A stretch of DNA of 43,299 bases from contig NZ_JAUNHI010000022.1 of NCBI RefSeq assembly GCF_030524025.1, positions 1 to 43,299 of the forward strand, written 5' to 3'. A program made the translations under genes and the position numbers. The notes beneath the pieces are model-generated. The model ran no database searches, was not told the origin of the DNA, and worked only from the letters and a program-made list of their open reading frames with translations. This DNA comes from Actinomyces sp. Its GTDB lineage: Bacteria; Actinomycetota; Actinomycetes; Actinomycetales; Actinomycetaceae. Below, in pieces: positions 1 through 7,611 of this stretch; position 1 is the first letter of the stretch, and every line of letters begins with the position of its first letter.

Positions 1-107
1 TGAGTCCGGGGCTGCGTCGGTCAAAGCGGGGATCTGCGGTGATTCCGGGGCCGACACCCCCGGAATCACCGCGGATCCCCGGACTCACCTACCGAGCCCC
101 GGACTCA
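1..107. repeat. Nested inverted repeats at window start
   Basis: Bases 1-13 (TGAGTCCGGGGCT) are the exact reverse complement of 95-107, and 1-11 also pairs with 77-87. Inside lies a perfect 15-bp stem, 36-50 with 58-72, around a 7-base loop. The left arm can therefore choose between two right arms. It could be a transcription terminator for a gene left of the window or an extragenic palindrome. Bases 108-330 show nothing else I can support. Confidence 0.6.
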
Positions 108-330
108 ACCAACGACTCTCGACCCGGTGACCACTCCTTCCCGGCTCCGCCATGCGCCCCCGATGCACCGCCGGGCGCTTGCCCCGGATACCGTCCATCG
201 CTCCCCGGGCGTCCTGGGGAACCGCCGGGAGACGACCGAGGACGACACCGCCGTGCACGGGACGGAGCACACCCTTTCAGCGCCTGGCGAAGCCGCCGTC
301 CGACATTCGAGCACAAGAGCGCACCACCAC

Positions 331-360
331 TTGATTTAAGGACTATCTATCATCTAATAG
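331..360 (+). promoter_or_regulatory. Putative ahpC promoter with peroxide-regulator-like site
   Basis: TTGATT (331-336) and TAATAG (355-360) are spaced by 18 bases, a good housekeeping promoter in an otherwise GC-rich stretch. CTAT (343-346) and ATAG (357-360) form an imperfect dyad over the -10 region, as expected for an OxyR- or PerR-type site; ahpC is peroxide-regulated in many actinobacteria. The regulator is inferred and no oxyR gene is in the window. The untranslated leader would be about 155 bases. Confidence 0.55.
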
Positions 361-523
361 GTTGAACGATGGTTGCCCCTCTTGCGTGGGGCTCTCTAGC
401 GTTGCTGCTGTCCACCCTGACCCGCCCGCTGCGGAGCCGACCACGAACCGCCGCCGGGCCCCGAGCACGTTCCACACGAACCACGACCACGCTCGACACC
501 AACCACGACCAGGAGCCTTCAGC

Positions 524-1105
524 ATGCCTGTCCTCACCATCGGTGACCAGTTCCCCAGCTATAACCTGACCGCCGTCATCCCCGGCAACCTCAAGGACGT
601 CGACGCCGCACGCCCCGAGGACTACTTCACGACCGTGTCCTCGGAGGTCCCCGAGGGAACCTGGCGCGTCGTGTTCTTCTGGCCCAAGGACTTGACCTTC
701 GTGTGCCCCACCGAGATCGCTGCCTTCGGCGACCTCTACGAGGAGTTCAAGGACCGCGACTGCGAGGTCCTGGGCGTGTCGGTGGACAACGAGTTCACCC
801 ACTACGCCTGGCGCCGCAGCCACGACAAGCTCCAGGACCTGCCCTTCCCCATGGCCAGCGACCTCGGCCGCGAGCTCGTTGAGGCCCTCGGCATCAAGCG
901 GGTCACCGGCGAGGCCGACCGGGCCACCTTCATCGTCGACCCGAACAACGTCATCCAGTCGGTGTCGGTGACCGCCGAGTCCGTGGGCCGCAACACCGAG
1001 GAGGTGCTCCGCCAGCTCGACGCCCTGCAGTCCGACGAGCTGTGCGCCTGCAACTGGAAGGCCGGCGCCGCCACCATCGACGTGCTGGACGAGATGACCC
1101 GCTGA
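524..1105 (+). CDS. ahpC: Alkyl hydroperoxide reductase subunit C (peroxiredoxin)
   Basis: A 193-residue typical 2-Cys peroxiredoxin that reduces H2O2, organic peroxides and peroxynitrite in the cytoplasm. The peroxidatic cysteine is C61 in FVCPTEI. C174 and C176 in the C-terminal CACNW motif match the three-cysteine arrangement of mycobacterial AhpC, which is recharged by AhpD. The reading frame is open upstream to about 362, but the start at 524 ([11 protein letters not shown]) has AGGAG at 511-515 and fits the family N-terminus. ahpD follows after 38 bases in the same transcript. Identification is secure. Confidence 0.97.
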   Translation: MPVLTIGDQFPSYNLTAVIPGNLKDVDAARPEDYFTTVSSEVPEGTWRVVFFWPKDLTFVCPTEIAAFGDLYEEFKDRDCEVLGVSVDNEFTHYAWRRSHDKLQDLPFPMASDLGRELVEALGIKRVTGEADRATFIVDPNNVIQSVSVTAESVGRNTEEVLRQLDALQSDELCACNWKAGAATIDVLDEMTR

Positions 1106-1143
1106 GCGGACCCGCCAGCACCACCGACGACCAAGGAGACACC

Positions 1144-1674
1144 ATGACGATCGCGACGCTGCGCGCCGCCCTGCCCGAGTGGGCCAAGGACCTGTCCCTC
1201 AACCTGTCGACGCTCACCCGCTCCACAACCCTGACCGAGCAGCAGCAGTGGGGGACCTTCCTGGCCACTGCGGCCGCGACCCGCAACGAGTCGGTCCTCG
1301 TCCAGGTGGCCGAGGAGGCCAAGGAGCACCTGAGCGAGGCCGCCTACGACGCCGCTCTCGGCGCGGCCTCCATCATGGCGATGAACAACGTCGTCTACCG
1401 GGCCCGCCACTTCCTGGCCGGCGCCTACGACAACGAGCGCATGGGCCTGCGCATGAACATCATCGGCACCTCCGGCGGGGTCGACAAGGTCGACTTCGAG
1501 CTGTGGAGCCTGGCGGTGTCCAGCATCAACGGCTGCGAGAAGTGCGTGGCCTCCCACGAGGCCACCGTCCGCGCCGAGGGTCTGTCCACCGAGCAGGTCT
1601 GGGAGTCGCTGCGCATCGCCGGCACGCTGGCCGGGGTGGCCCAGGCCGTGGAGGCCGTCGAGGCCCTCGGCTGA
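1144..1674 (+). CDS. ahpD: Alkyl hydroperoxide reductase AhpD
   Basis: A 176-residue AhpD-family disulfide reductase. It passes electrons from a lipoylated partner (dihydrolipoamide succinyltransferase/Lpd in mycobacteria) to AhpC. The catalytic motif is C131-E-K-C134 followed by H138, with E119 upstream; these correspond to the Cys-Cys-His-Glu set of the family. AAGGAG lies just before the ATG. It sits 38 bases behind ahpC with no terminator between, so the two form one peroxide-defence operon ending at the hairpin at 1704-1742. Confidence 0.96.
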   Translation: MTIATLRAALPEWAKDLSLNLSTLTRSTTLTEQQQWGTFLATAAATRNESVLVQVAEEAKEHLSEAAYDAALGAASIMAMNNVVYRARHFLAGAYDNERMGLRMNIIGTSGGVDKVDFELWSLAVSSINGCEKCVASHEATVRAEGLSTEQVWESLRIAGTLAGVAQAVEAVEALG

Positions 1675-1703
1675 GCCGACGGCCCACCTCCGCCCACGTC
1701 CAC

Positions 1704-1742
1704 GGGGCCCGGCGAGCGCGACATGAGCGCTCGCCGGGCCCC
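1704..1742. terminator. Strong hairpin between ahpD and the PH-domain gene
   Basis: A perfect 16-bp stem (1704-1719 with 1727-1742) closes a 7-base loop between two convergent genes. There is no U-tract, common in high-GC genomes. It probably terminates transcription from both sides. Confidence 0.8.
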
Positions 1743-1774
1743 GGCTCGTATGGGGACTCGTACGGGGTGGGCCG

Positions 1775-2287
1775 TCAGTTCTCGGGATCGGCGTCGACGG
1801 CGCCCTGGACGTCGTTGAACAGGAGGTTGGAGATCTCGAGCTGAACCATCTGGACCCTGGGGACGTCGACAAGGAGCAGGGGGTCGTCCGAGCTGGTCTG
1901 CAGGCTCAGCGTGCCGCAGCCGAAGATCCGGTCGGTGACCGTGCGGTCCTGCTGGACGTCGCTGATCCGGGTCAGCGGCAGGTCGTGCCCCGACTTGTTG
2001 AGGATGCCCGAGCGGGTGATGACCCGCTTGGAGGTCACGGTGTAGGTGGTGGTCACCCAACGCAGCCACGGCAGGGCCAGCAGAGGCACCGAGACCACGA
2101 GCACGGCGACCCACAGCGCGACGAGCCCCCACGGCGACCAGGACTCGGGCACGAGGACCGAGACCGCTGTGGCGGCGGCGAGCAGGACGACCCACCCCAC
2201 GATCCTCCACAGGAGCACCTTGGGGTGGGTGTGCATGTGCCGCACCACGACCTCGTCGCGGCTGAGCAGCTTGTTCGACAGAGCCAT
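1775..2287 (-). CDS. PH-domain (YdbS/bPH2-like) membrane protein
   Basis: A 170-residue protein. Residues about 25-75 form two hydrophobic segments (from VLLWRIVGWVVLLAA through VVSVPLLALPWL). A beta-rich segment follows, YTVTSKRVITRSGILNK...LPLTRISDVQ, the signature of bacterial PH domains (bPH2/YdbS), which are membrane-anchored and of unknown biochemical role. The start at 2287 (MALSNKLLSRDEVV) was chosen because the upstream extension is low-complexity Arg/Pro sequence. It lies downstream of tadBC on the same strand after a 216-base gap, so co-transcription is possible but not shown. Confidence 0.8.
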   Translation of the reverse strand: MALSNKLLSRDEVVVRHMHTHPKVLLWRIVGWVVLLAAATAVSVLVPESWSPWGLVALWVAVLVVSVPLLALPWLRWVTTTYTVTSKRVITRSGILNKSGHDLPLTRISDVQQDRTVTDRIFGCGTLSLQTSSDDPLLLVDVPRVQMVQLEISNLLFNDVQGAVDADPEN

Positions 2288-2503
2288 GGGCCCATCGTGC
2301 CATGGCCCCGCGCCTCTACGGCACCCGGCGGCAGGGCACCTGTCCCCGGCGCCCAGTGCCCGACAGCGCGGATCCGGCCACCTACGACGACGCCGCGCAT
2401 CCGGGGGTCGCGTCCGGTCGCCGACCGGGCGGTTGACCGGAGCCTTCGGACGGGAGCGCACCCCCGAGCTGACTCAGCCCCCCGGCCGGCGAGCCAGGAC
2501 CCG

Positions 2504-3835
2504 TCAGCGGGCCAGCATGTCCGCTCCGACGCTGAGGACCACCGGCACGATGCCCAGGATGATGAAGGCAGGCAGGGAGCAGGCCCCCAGGGGCAGGACG
2601 AGGCGCACGGCCAGGCGCTCAGCCGCCTCCTCGTCCTGGGCGCGGCGACTGGCCCGCAGGGCGGCGGCTGTGCCGGCCAGCAGCGGGCCGGGGGAGGCGC
2701 CGTCCTCCCACCCGGGCCGCAGGCAGCCCTCGAGGCGGGACCAGCGCTCCCGGCAGGGCGGGGGAACCGGTCCCCGCAGCGGCCCGCCGACGCGTCGGGC
2801 CGGCCGGGACCTCCCGGGCGCCGCGCCCCGTGCCGTGCCGCTCCGGGTCCGGCCTCGCGGCGCCGCGGCGCTGCGGTCACCGCGCCTCGGGCGGCTGACG
2901 GCCGCCACCTCCTGCTCCCCGGGGTCGGCCGCCCGCCACGCCTCATCCCAGGAGGCGCCGAGCAGCAGCGCCCGGCCCACGACGACAAGGTCATCATCCC
3001 CCAGGGCCGACCCGAGGGCCTGCAGGGTTCCCGGGAGGGAGGCGCCGGCCTCGAGCGCCGCCGAGGCGAGGTCGATGACCAGTGCCTCATCGACAACGGC
3101 CGCCTGTGCGACCGCTGCGGCGACCAGGCGCCTGGTCAGCACGTGCCCGACCGCGACGAGCACGAGCCCGAGCACCCCCAGGGTGCTCCCCCGGCCGCCG
3201 TCGAGAGGCACCTCGTGGGGGCGAGCCCCCACGAGCGCCCCCAAGCCCAGGCCGGCCAGCGGCAGCGCTGCGAGCAGCCGGGCGGTGGCACAGGGCCCCG
3301 CCAGGGCGACGCGCCGCGAGGACTCGGCCCTGCCCGACTCCGCCACACCACCAGCGACCTCCTCGAGGACCCCCGCCAAGGGCGCGCCGAGGGCGGCGGT
3401 CAGGCGGCAGGCCGCCACCGCCCCGGGCACGGCGGCGCGGGCGGCGCGCTGCAGCTCGGCGCGCCGTCGCCGCCCCGCCCGGTGGCCCGGCACACCCACA
3501 CGGCCGGCCGGTGGCCGGGTCCACCAGGGACCAGCCGGCACCCCGAGCGCACGGAGCGCGGGCGGGACGCCGTCCTCGCCCGGTTCGGCGCCCTCGTGGA
3601 TCCCGGCGCGACCCAGGGCCCGGGACCAGGCCCGCTGGGGCGTGGCGCCGGCGCGCAGCAGGGTCGCAACCTCGATGAGCAGCAGCCCGATGTCGACCGG
3701 TTCACGCGGACCGGGCCGGCGCTCCGGCGGCCGGTCCGGCCCGCGCGGCTGCGGCCCGGGCCGGCGTGCGGGCATGAGCAGAACGGCCACCGCCAGGGCG
3801 ACGAGGACACCGACGAGAAGGGACTCTGCGCTCAC
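2504..3835 (-). CDS. Fused TadB/TadC-like pilus assembly membrane protein
   Basis: A 443-residue protein carrying two type II secretion F (T2SSF)-like halves. The N-terminal half has a membrane segment (ESLLVGVLVALAVAVLLM), a TadB-like helical core (EVATLLRAGATPQRAW) and two membrane segments near 205-260. The C-terminal half has the TadC-like pattern EALVIDLASAALEAGASLP and ends in a long membrane segment (LGACSLPAFIILGIVPVVL). An Arg/Pro/Gly-rich insertion of about 55 residues interrupts the second core. TadB and TadC are normally separate platform proteins of Flp/Tad pili. The GTG start at 3835 overlaps the tadA stop (GTGA), so translation is coupled. No TadE or pilin gene follows. Confidence 0.8.
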   Translation of the reverse strand: MSAESLLVGVLVALAVAVLLMPARRPGPQPRGPDRPPERRPGPREPVDIGLLLIEVATLLRAGATPQRAWSRALGRAGIHEGAEPGEDGVPPALRALGVPAGPWWTRPPAGRVGVPGHRAGRRRRAELQRAARAAVPGAVAACRLTAALGAPLAGVLEEVAGGVAESGRAESSRRVALAGPCATARLLAALPLAGLGLGALVGARPHEVPLDGGRGSTLGVLGLVLVAVGHVLTRRLVAAAVAQAAVVDEALVIDLASAALEAGASLPGTLQALGSALGDDDLVVVGRALLLGASWDEAWRAADPGEQEVAAVSRPRRGDRSAAAPRGRTRSGTARGAAPGRSRPARRVGGPLRGPVPPPCRERWSRLEGCLRPGWEDGASPGPLLAGTAAALRASRRAQDEEAAERLAVRLVLPLGACSLPAFIILGIVPVVLSVGADMLAR

Positions 3836-5121
3836 GGCTCCCCCTGCCCGCCTGGGCTCGCGCGCCCGCCCCGCTCCGGATCGACAGGCCCGGGCACGGC
3901 GGCCCCGACCGCGGCCGCGCCCAGGCGGTCGATGAGCCGGTCCACCGCCGGTCCCGCGCTCATGCGCCCGCCGGGGTCGATGAGGATCGCGTCGTCGCAC
4001 AGCAGGGCGCCAGAACCGGCGCGCCGCAGCACCCCGACCGCGGAGACGTACCGTCGCGCCCGGGCCGGGCCGGGACCGGAGGCGGTCCGGCGCAGGTGAA
4101 CGACGGCGTCGAGGGCGCTGGCGGCCTGGGCGGCCACCGCCTGCTCGCTCAGGCCGGCCAGGGCTCCCAGCGCTGTCAAGCGCGCCGGGACGTCACCGGG
4201 GGAGTTGGCGTGCAGGGTCGCCCACCCGCCCTCGTGGCCGGTGTTGAGGGCGGTCAGCACGTCGCGGACCTCCGGGCCGCGGCACTCTCCGAGCACGATC
4301 CGGTCCGGGCGCATGCGCAGGGCGGTGCGCACGAGGGCGGTCATGGGGACGGCGCCGACGTTCTGCACGTTGTCACCGCGCTCCTGGAGGTGGATGACGT
4401 GGGGGTGGGCGGGGCGCAGCTCGCTGGCCTCCTCGATGCACACGATCCGTTCGGTGGCAGGCACCAGCCCGAGCAGGGCCGCCAGGAGCGTCGTCTTGCC
4501 CGTCCCGGTGGCTCCGGTCACCAGGCAGGAGGCGCGGGCCGAGACCAGGGCGGCCAGGACGAGGTCGAGCCCCGGGGCGAGCGTGCCGGCCTCGACGAGC
4601 TCGGCCAGGGTGAAGGCCCGACGCCGCGAGGTGCGCAGGCAGATCAGGGTGCCGTCGGCGCTCAGTGGCGGCAGGACGGCGTTGAGCCGGGTGCCGTCGG
4701 GCAGGGTGGCGTCGACCACGGCGCAGGCGTCGTCAAGGCGGCGCCCGCAGGCGGCGGCCATCCGCACGGCCAGGGCCCGCGCCTCCGGCTCGCCCAGGGC
4801 GGCCTCCTCGACCTCCTCGAGCCCCTGGCCGCGGTCGATCCATATGCGCCCGCCCCCGACGAGCACGTCGGTGACCCCGTCGGTGTCGAGCAGCGGCTGG
4901 AGGACCGGACCGGCGCCCTCGACCTCGGCCCGCACCGTCCTGCTCAGGCGGGCCAGCCCGCCCGCGCCGGTGGTCGGCTCGGCCCCGGCCCCGAGCGCCG
5001 CATCGAGGGAGGCGCCGCGGGCCAGCGCCCGACGCACGCGCGCCACCTCGACGCCCCGCCGCTCGGCCTCGAGGGCCGTGCCGTGGGGCGCCGGCCCTCC
5101 CGGGCCGTTCACGGTGGTCAT
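3832..5121 (-). CDS. tadA: TadA/CpaF-type secretion ATPase
   Basis: A 429-residue type IV/II secretion ATPase that powers Flp/Tad pilus assembly or secretion from the cytoplasmic face. The N-terminal domain includes DGVTDVLVGGGRIWIDR. The Walker A motif GATGTGKTT is at about 203-211, an Asp-box/Walker B region (RIVCIEEASELR) follows, and RMRPDRIVLGECRGPEV and TLHANSP are diagnostic of the CpaF family. Start ATG 5121 overlaps the ssd stop (ATGA) and its own stop overlaps tadBC, so the three genes form a tight operon. Family assignment is firm; the pilin substrate is not encoded here. Confidence 0.94.
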   Translation of the reverse strand: MTTVNGPGGPAPHGTALEAERRGVEVARVRRALARGASLDAALGAGAEPTTGAGGLARLSRTVRAEVEGAGPVLQPLLDTDGVTDVLVGGGRIWIDRGQGLEEVEEAALGEPEARALAVRMAAACGRRLDDACAVVDATLPDGTRLNAVLPPLSADGTLICLRTSRRRAFTLAELVEAGTLAPGLDLVLAALVSARASCLVTGATGTGKTTLLAALLGLVPATERIVCIEEASELRPAHPHVIHLQERGDNVQNVGAVPMTALVRTALRMRPDRIVLGECRGPEVRDVLTALNTGHEGGWATLHANSPGDVPARLTALGALAGLSEQAVAAQAASALDAVVHLRRTASGPGPARARRYVSAVGVLRRAGSGALLCDDAILIDPGGRMSAGPAVDRLIDRLGAAAVGAAVPGPVDPERGGRASPGGQGEP

Positions 5122-6224
5122 GACGTGCTCCCGGGGCCTGCGCCGTCGGCCTGAGCCGGGGGCTCCAGAGCGCCGACGGTCTCGAGGACCCGGGCGGCCA
5201 CGCGCCTGGCCTGGACGCGTAGGCGACCCCGACCGCGGGTGGGGTCATCGCCGTGGGCGATGCGCTGGGCGATCGAGCGCTCACGCACGAAGGTGGCCAG
5301 CACCGGGGCGCCGACCATGGCGCTCAGCTCCTCGGCCGAGACGTCCTCGCCGTCGAGGCGCACAAGGAGATGGAGCTCACCGGGGCCGCCGGCCCGCCGG
5401 AGGCGGGCGGCCAGCGCCTCGGCGGCGACGGCCGAGCGCAGGTCGAGGGCCGACACGAGCAGGACGGTGGATCCCGGGGGCACGGGGGCGCCGCGGGGAA
5501 GATCGACGATGACGAGGTCGTGCCGGGCGCGCAGGGCCTCGAGCGCGGGGGCCACCGCCTCGGGCGCGGCCGGACCGCCACGCCCGTCTCCGGTCAGCAC
5601 GGGCATGCCGATCCAGGTGGGCAGGACGCTGACCAGCCTCTCGGGCCTGAAGGCGGCCTCCCGGTCGGGCAGGTCGGCCCAGTGCAGACCCGGCAGGAGG
5701 TCCGAGCCGATGAGCAGGCCAAGACCACCCGCGGGATCGCAGTCCAGGAGGGCGACCCGTGGCCCCCGGGCGGAGCAGGACCGCGCCACGTGGAGCAGGA
5801 AGGTGCTCGTCCCCAGGCCCCCGCGGGCTCCGATCAGGACCACGACACGGGCGCGGGGCGGGTCCTGGGCGGCCAGGAGCAGGGCGACGAGCGCGTCGGC
5901 CCCCTCCGGTCCGGTGCACTGCTCCAGGCTGCCGACGACGATGCGCTCGCCCGTCGGCACCTGGTCGATCGGGGTCGATCCCGGCGGCTGGAGGACGACG
6001 ACCGCCTCCACCCCGATGCCCTCGAGGAGGCGGTGTGCCTCGGCCAGCGGATCGGCGCCGAGCGGGCAGGAATGGGGAGCGTGCGCGGTGCAGGCACGCA
6101 CGAGCTGGTCGATGTCGGGGTCGGCGCCGCCGTCGGCGTGGGAGGACCCGGCCGGGCCGGCGGGGAGCAGCACCCGTACACCGGGTGCCAGGGCAGGTGG
6201 TGTGTCGGGCCTGAGGTCGTCCAT
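5118..6224 (-). CDS. ssd: Ssd/CpaE-like MinD-family protein
   Basis: A 368-residue member of the actinobacterial septum-site-determining (Ssd)/CpaE group, which lies directly upstream of tadA in many actinobacteria. Residues 20-120 resemble a receiver-like domain. From about 125 a MinD/ParA fold follows, with ARVVVLIGARGGLGTSTF, VALLDCDPAGGLG and DLVIVDLPRG. The P-loop (132-140) reads GARGGLGTS and lacks both lysines of the deviant Walker A motif, so ATP hydrolysis is doubtful. Start 6224 is supported by AGGAG a few bases upstream. In mycobacteria Ssd affects septation and dormancy genes; in Tad systems CpaE/TadZ localises the machine. Which applies here is inference. Confidence 0.82.
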   Translation of the reverse strand: MDDLRPDTPPALAPGVRVLLPAGPAGSSHADGGADPDIDQLVRACTAHAPHSCPLGADPLAEAHRLLEGIGVEAVVVLQPPGSTPIDQVPTGERIVVGSLEQCTGPEGADALVALLLAAQDPPRARVVVLIGARGGLGTSTFLLHVARSCSARGPRVALLDCDPAGGLGLLIGSDLLPGLHWADLPDREAAFRPERLVSVLPTWIGMPVLTGDGRGGPAAPEAVAPALEALRARHDLVIVDLPRGAPVPPGSTVLLVSALDLRSAVAAEALAARLRRAGGPGELHLLVRLDGEDVSAEELSAMVGAPVLATFVRERSIAQRIAHGDDPTRGRGRLRVQARRVAARVLETVGALEPPAQADGAGPGSTS

Positions 6225-6500
6225 GAGGCGCTCCTGGGTCGCTGCCCGCCGGCTGCGGGGCGGTTCCCACCAGCGTGAGGCGCCGGGCACCCCCGCGCAC
6301 GAGAGCCGGCTCCGACCTGTGGATGGCGAGGCCGAACGACCCCTCTGTGCACCCCGCAGCGGCACTAGCAACCAAGTTGCGAGCGCTCCAGAGATCTCCC
6401 GCGCCCTGCGCCCATCGGCGATCTCGCGCAGCCCGGTGCCCAGCACCCGGCGCCTGTCGTCCCGGAGGAGCTGATAACGGTCAAGTCCCACACCAGGACT

Positions 6501-6580
6501 GTGAGGTCGTCTGCTAACCGGTGAGGTCGCACGCCTGGCGTGCGACCTCAGGCGTTTCCTGTCGACCTCACGCGTTTGCT
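6501..6580. promoter_or_regulatory. Symmetric four-copy TGAGGTCG array between ssd and the HAD gene
   Basis: TGAGGTCG occurs at 6502-6509 and 6522-6529, and its reverse complement CGACCTCA at 6543-6550 and 6563-6570. Each pair is about 20 bases apart and the whole array is symmetric about base 6536. The central pair extends to a perfect 13-bp stem (6522-6534 with 6538-6550). The inverted copies continue as near-identical arms with GCGTTTGCTGT or GCGTTTCCTGT. It looks like a multi-site operator in the divergent ssd/HAD intergenic region. The rest of 6225-6500 shows no gene. Confidence 0.55.
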
Positions 6581-6642
6581 GTCACGCCGCCGGCCCAGGA
6601 CGCCTCCCAGGCCCGCTGTCCGGCACCTCACCCGTTGCGCCC

Positions 6643-6654
6643 ATCATCTAGGCT
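6643..6654 (+). promoter_or_regulatory. Extended -10 promoter of the HAD gene
   Basis: ATCATCTAGGCT, with TAGGCT (6649-6654) as the -10 hexamer, is the same 12-mer found before the genes at 8631 and 12635. Here the ATG is about 50 bases further on, leaving a normal leader with CAGGAG before the start. Confidence 0.5.
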
Positions 6655-6704
6655 CTGTGACGTCAGGGCATGGCCGCTGCAGAGAGCCGCAGACAGGAGC
6701 GCTC

Positions 6705-7589
6705 ATGGACGAACCGACCACACCCCGGACCCGCGCCGAGCGCACCGGGAGGCGCACAGCCGCCTACTTCGACCTGGACAAGACCATCCTGGCGACCTCG
6801 ACCACCCTGGCCCTGGGCACGCCGATGCGCCGCAGCGGCATCATCTCGACGGCCTCCCTGGCCCGTGGTGTCGTCGCCCAGCTGCCCTACCTCCTCGTGG
6901 GCGCCGACGAGGGCCACACGGCGCGCCTCATGACCCGGCTCGCCCGCATGTCGGCCGGCGTCGAGCGCTCCCGGTTCCAGGAGGTCGTCCGCGAGGCCCT
7001 GGCGACCGCCATCGCGCCCGCGGTCTACGCCGAGGCCCTCGACCTCATCGAGGCGCACCGCCGCGCCGGTCACGACATCGTCGTCGTCTCCGCCTCGGGG
7101 GCCGAGATGGTCGAGCCGATCGCCGAGCTCGTCGGGGCCGACCGGGCCGTGGCCACGCGCATGGAGGTCGACGAGGAGGGCCGGTTCACCGGACGGATCG
7201 CCCACTGCCTGCTGCACGGCGCCAAGGTCGACGCGCTCGCCGCCGACGCCGCGGCGCATGGCATCAGCCTGGAGCGCTCCTGGGCCTACTCGGACTCGAT
7301 CTCCGACCGGCCGATGCTCGAGGCGGTCGGGCACCCGGTGGCCGTCAACCCCGACCGCGAGCTGCGACGCCTGGCCATGGACGCAGGGTGGCCCGTCCAG
7401 GACTTCACCCGCCCGGTCGACCTGCGCCACCCCTTCCAGCCGCCCCGACCGTGGGCCGGCGACCGGGAGCGAGCACTCCCCCGCCCCTCGGCCACGGCCG
7501 TGGCCCTGGGCGTGGGCATCGTGCTCACGGTCTCCGCCGCGGTCGGCACCGCCGCCTACCTCGTCTACCGGCCAGCCGGGCACCGGTGA
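6705..7589 (+). CDS. HAD-family (SerB-like) phosphatase with C-terminal membrane anchor
   Basis: A 294-residue HAD-IB hydrolase. Motif I is FDLDKT (D23, D25); the cap region runs about 45-110; motif II is the serine in DIVVVSASG; motif III and IV regions include GAKVDALAADAA and YSDSISDRPMLE. The family dephosphorylates phosphoserine, phospholipids or related substrates; the substrate here is unknown. Residues about 263-290 form one hydrophobic helix, so it is probably membrane-tethered. RBS CAGGAG at 6693-6698 sets the start. It is divergent from ssd, as its counterpart (Rv3661) is in mycobacteria. Confidence 0.9.
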   Translation: MDEPTTPRTRAERTGRRTAAYFDLDKTILATSTTLALGTPMRRSGIISTASLARGVVAQLPYLLVGADEGHTARLMTRLARMSAGVERSRFQEVVREALATAIAPAVYAEALDLIEAHRRAGHDIVVVSASGAEMVEPIAELVGADRAVATRMEVDEEGRFTGRIAHCLLHGAKVDALAADAAAHGISLERSWAYSDSISDRPMLEAVGHPVAVNPDRELRRLAMDAGWPVQDFTRPVDLRHPFQPPRPWAGDRERALPRPSATAVALGVGIVLTVSAAVGTAAYLVYRPAGHR

Positions 7590-7611
7590 CCGGAGGCGCT
7601 CGCCCGGTCGC

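Noticed and set aside
362-523. Longer AhpC start upstream of 524
   Set aside because: The frame is open, but the family N-terminus and the AGGAG at 511-515 both point to 524.
369-569. 66-codon leader frame 8 bases after the ahpC -10, overlapping the ahpC start
   Set aside because: The spacing fits a leaderless upstream peptide, but there is no similarity, and the composition is the same as untranslated GC-rich DNA. I kept it only as a possibility.
1985-4099. 704-codon open frame on the plus strand opposite the PH and tad genes
   Set aside because: Same reasoning: antisense low-complexity sequence, with conserved TadA and T2SSF motifs on the other strand.
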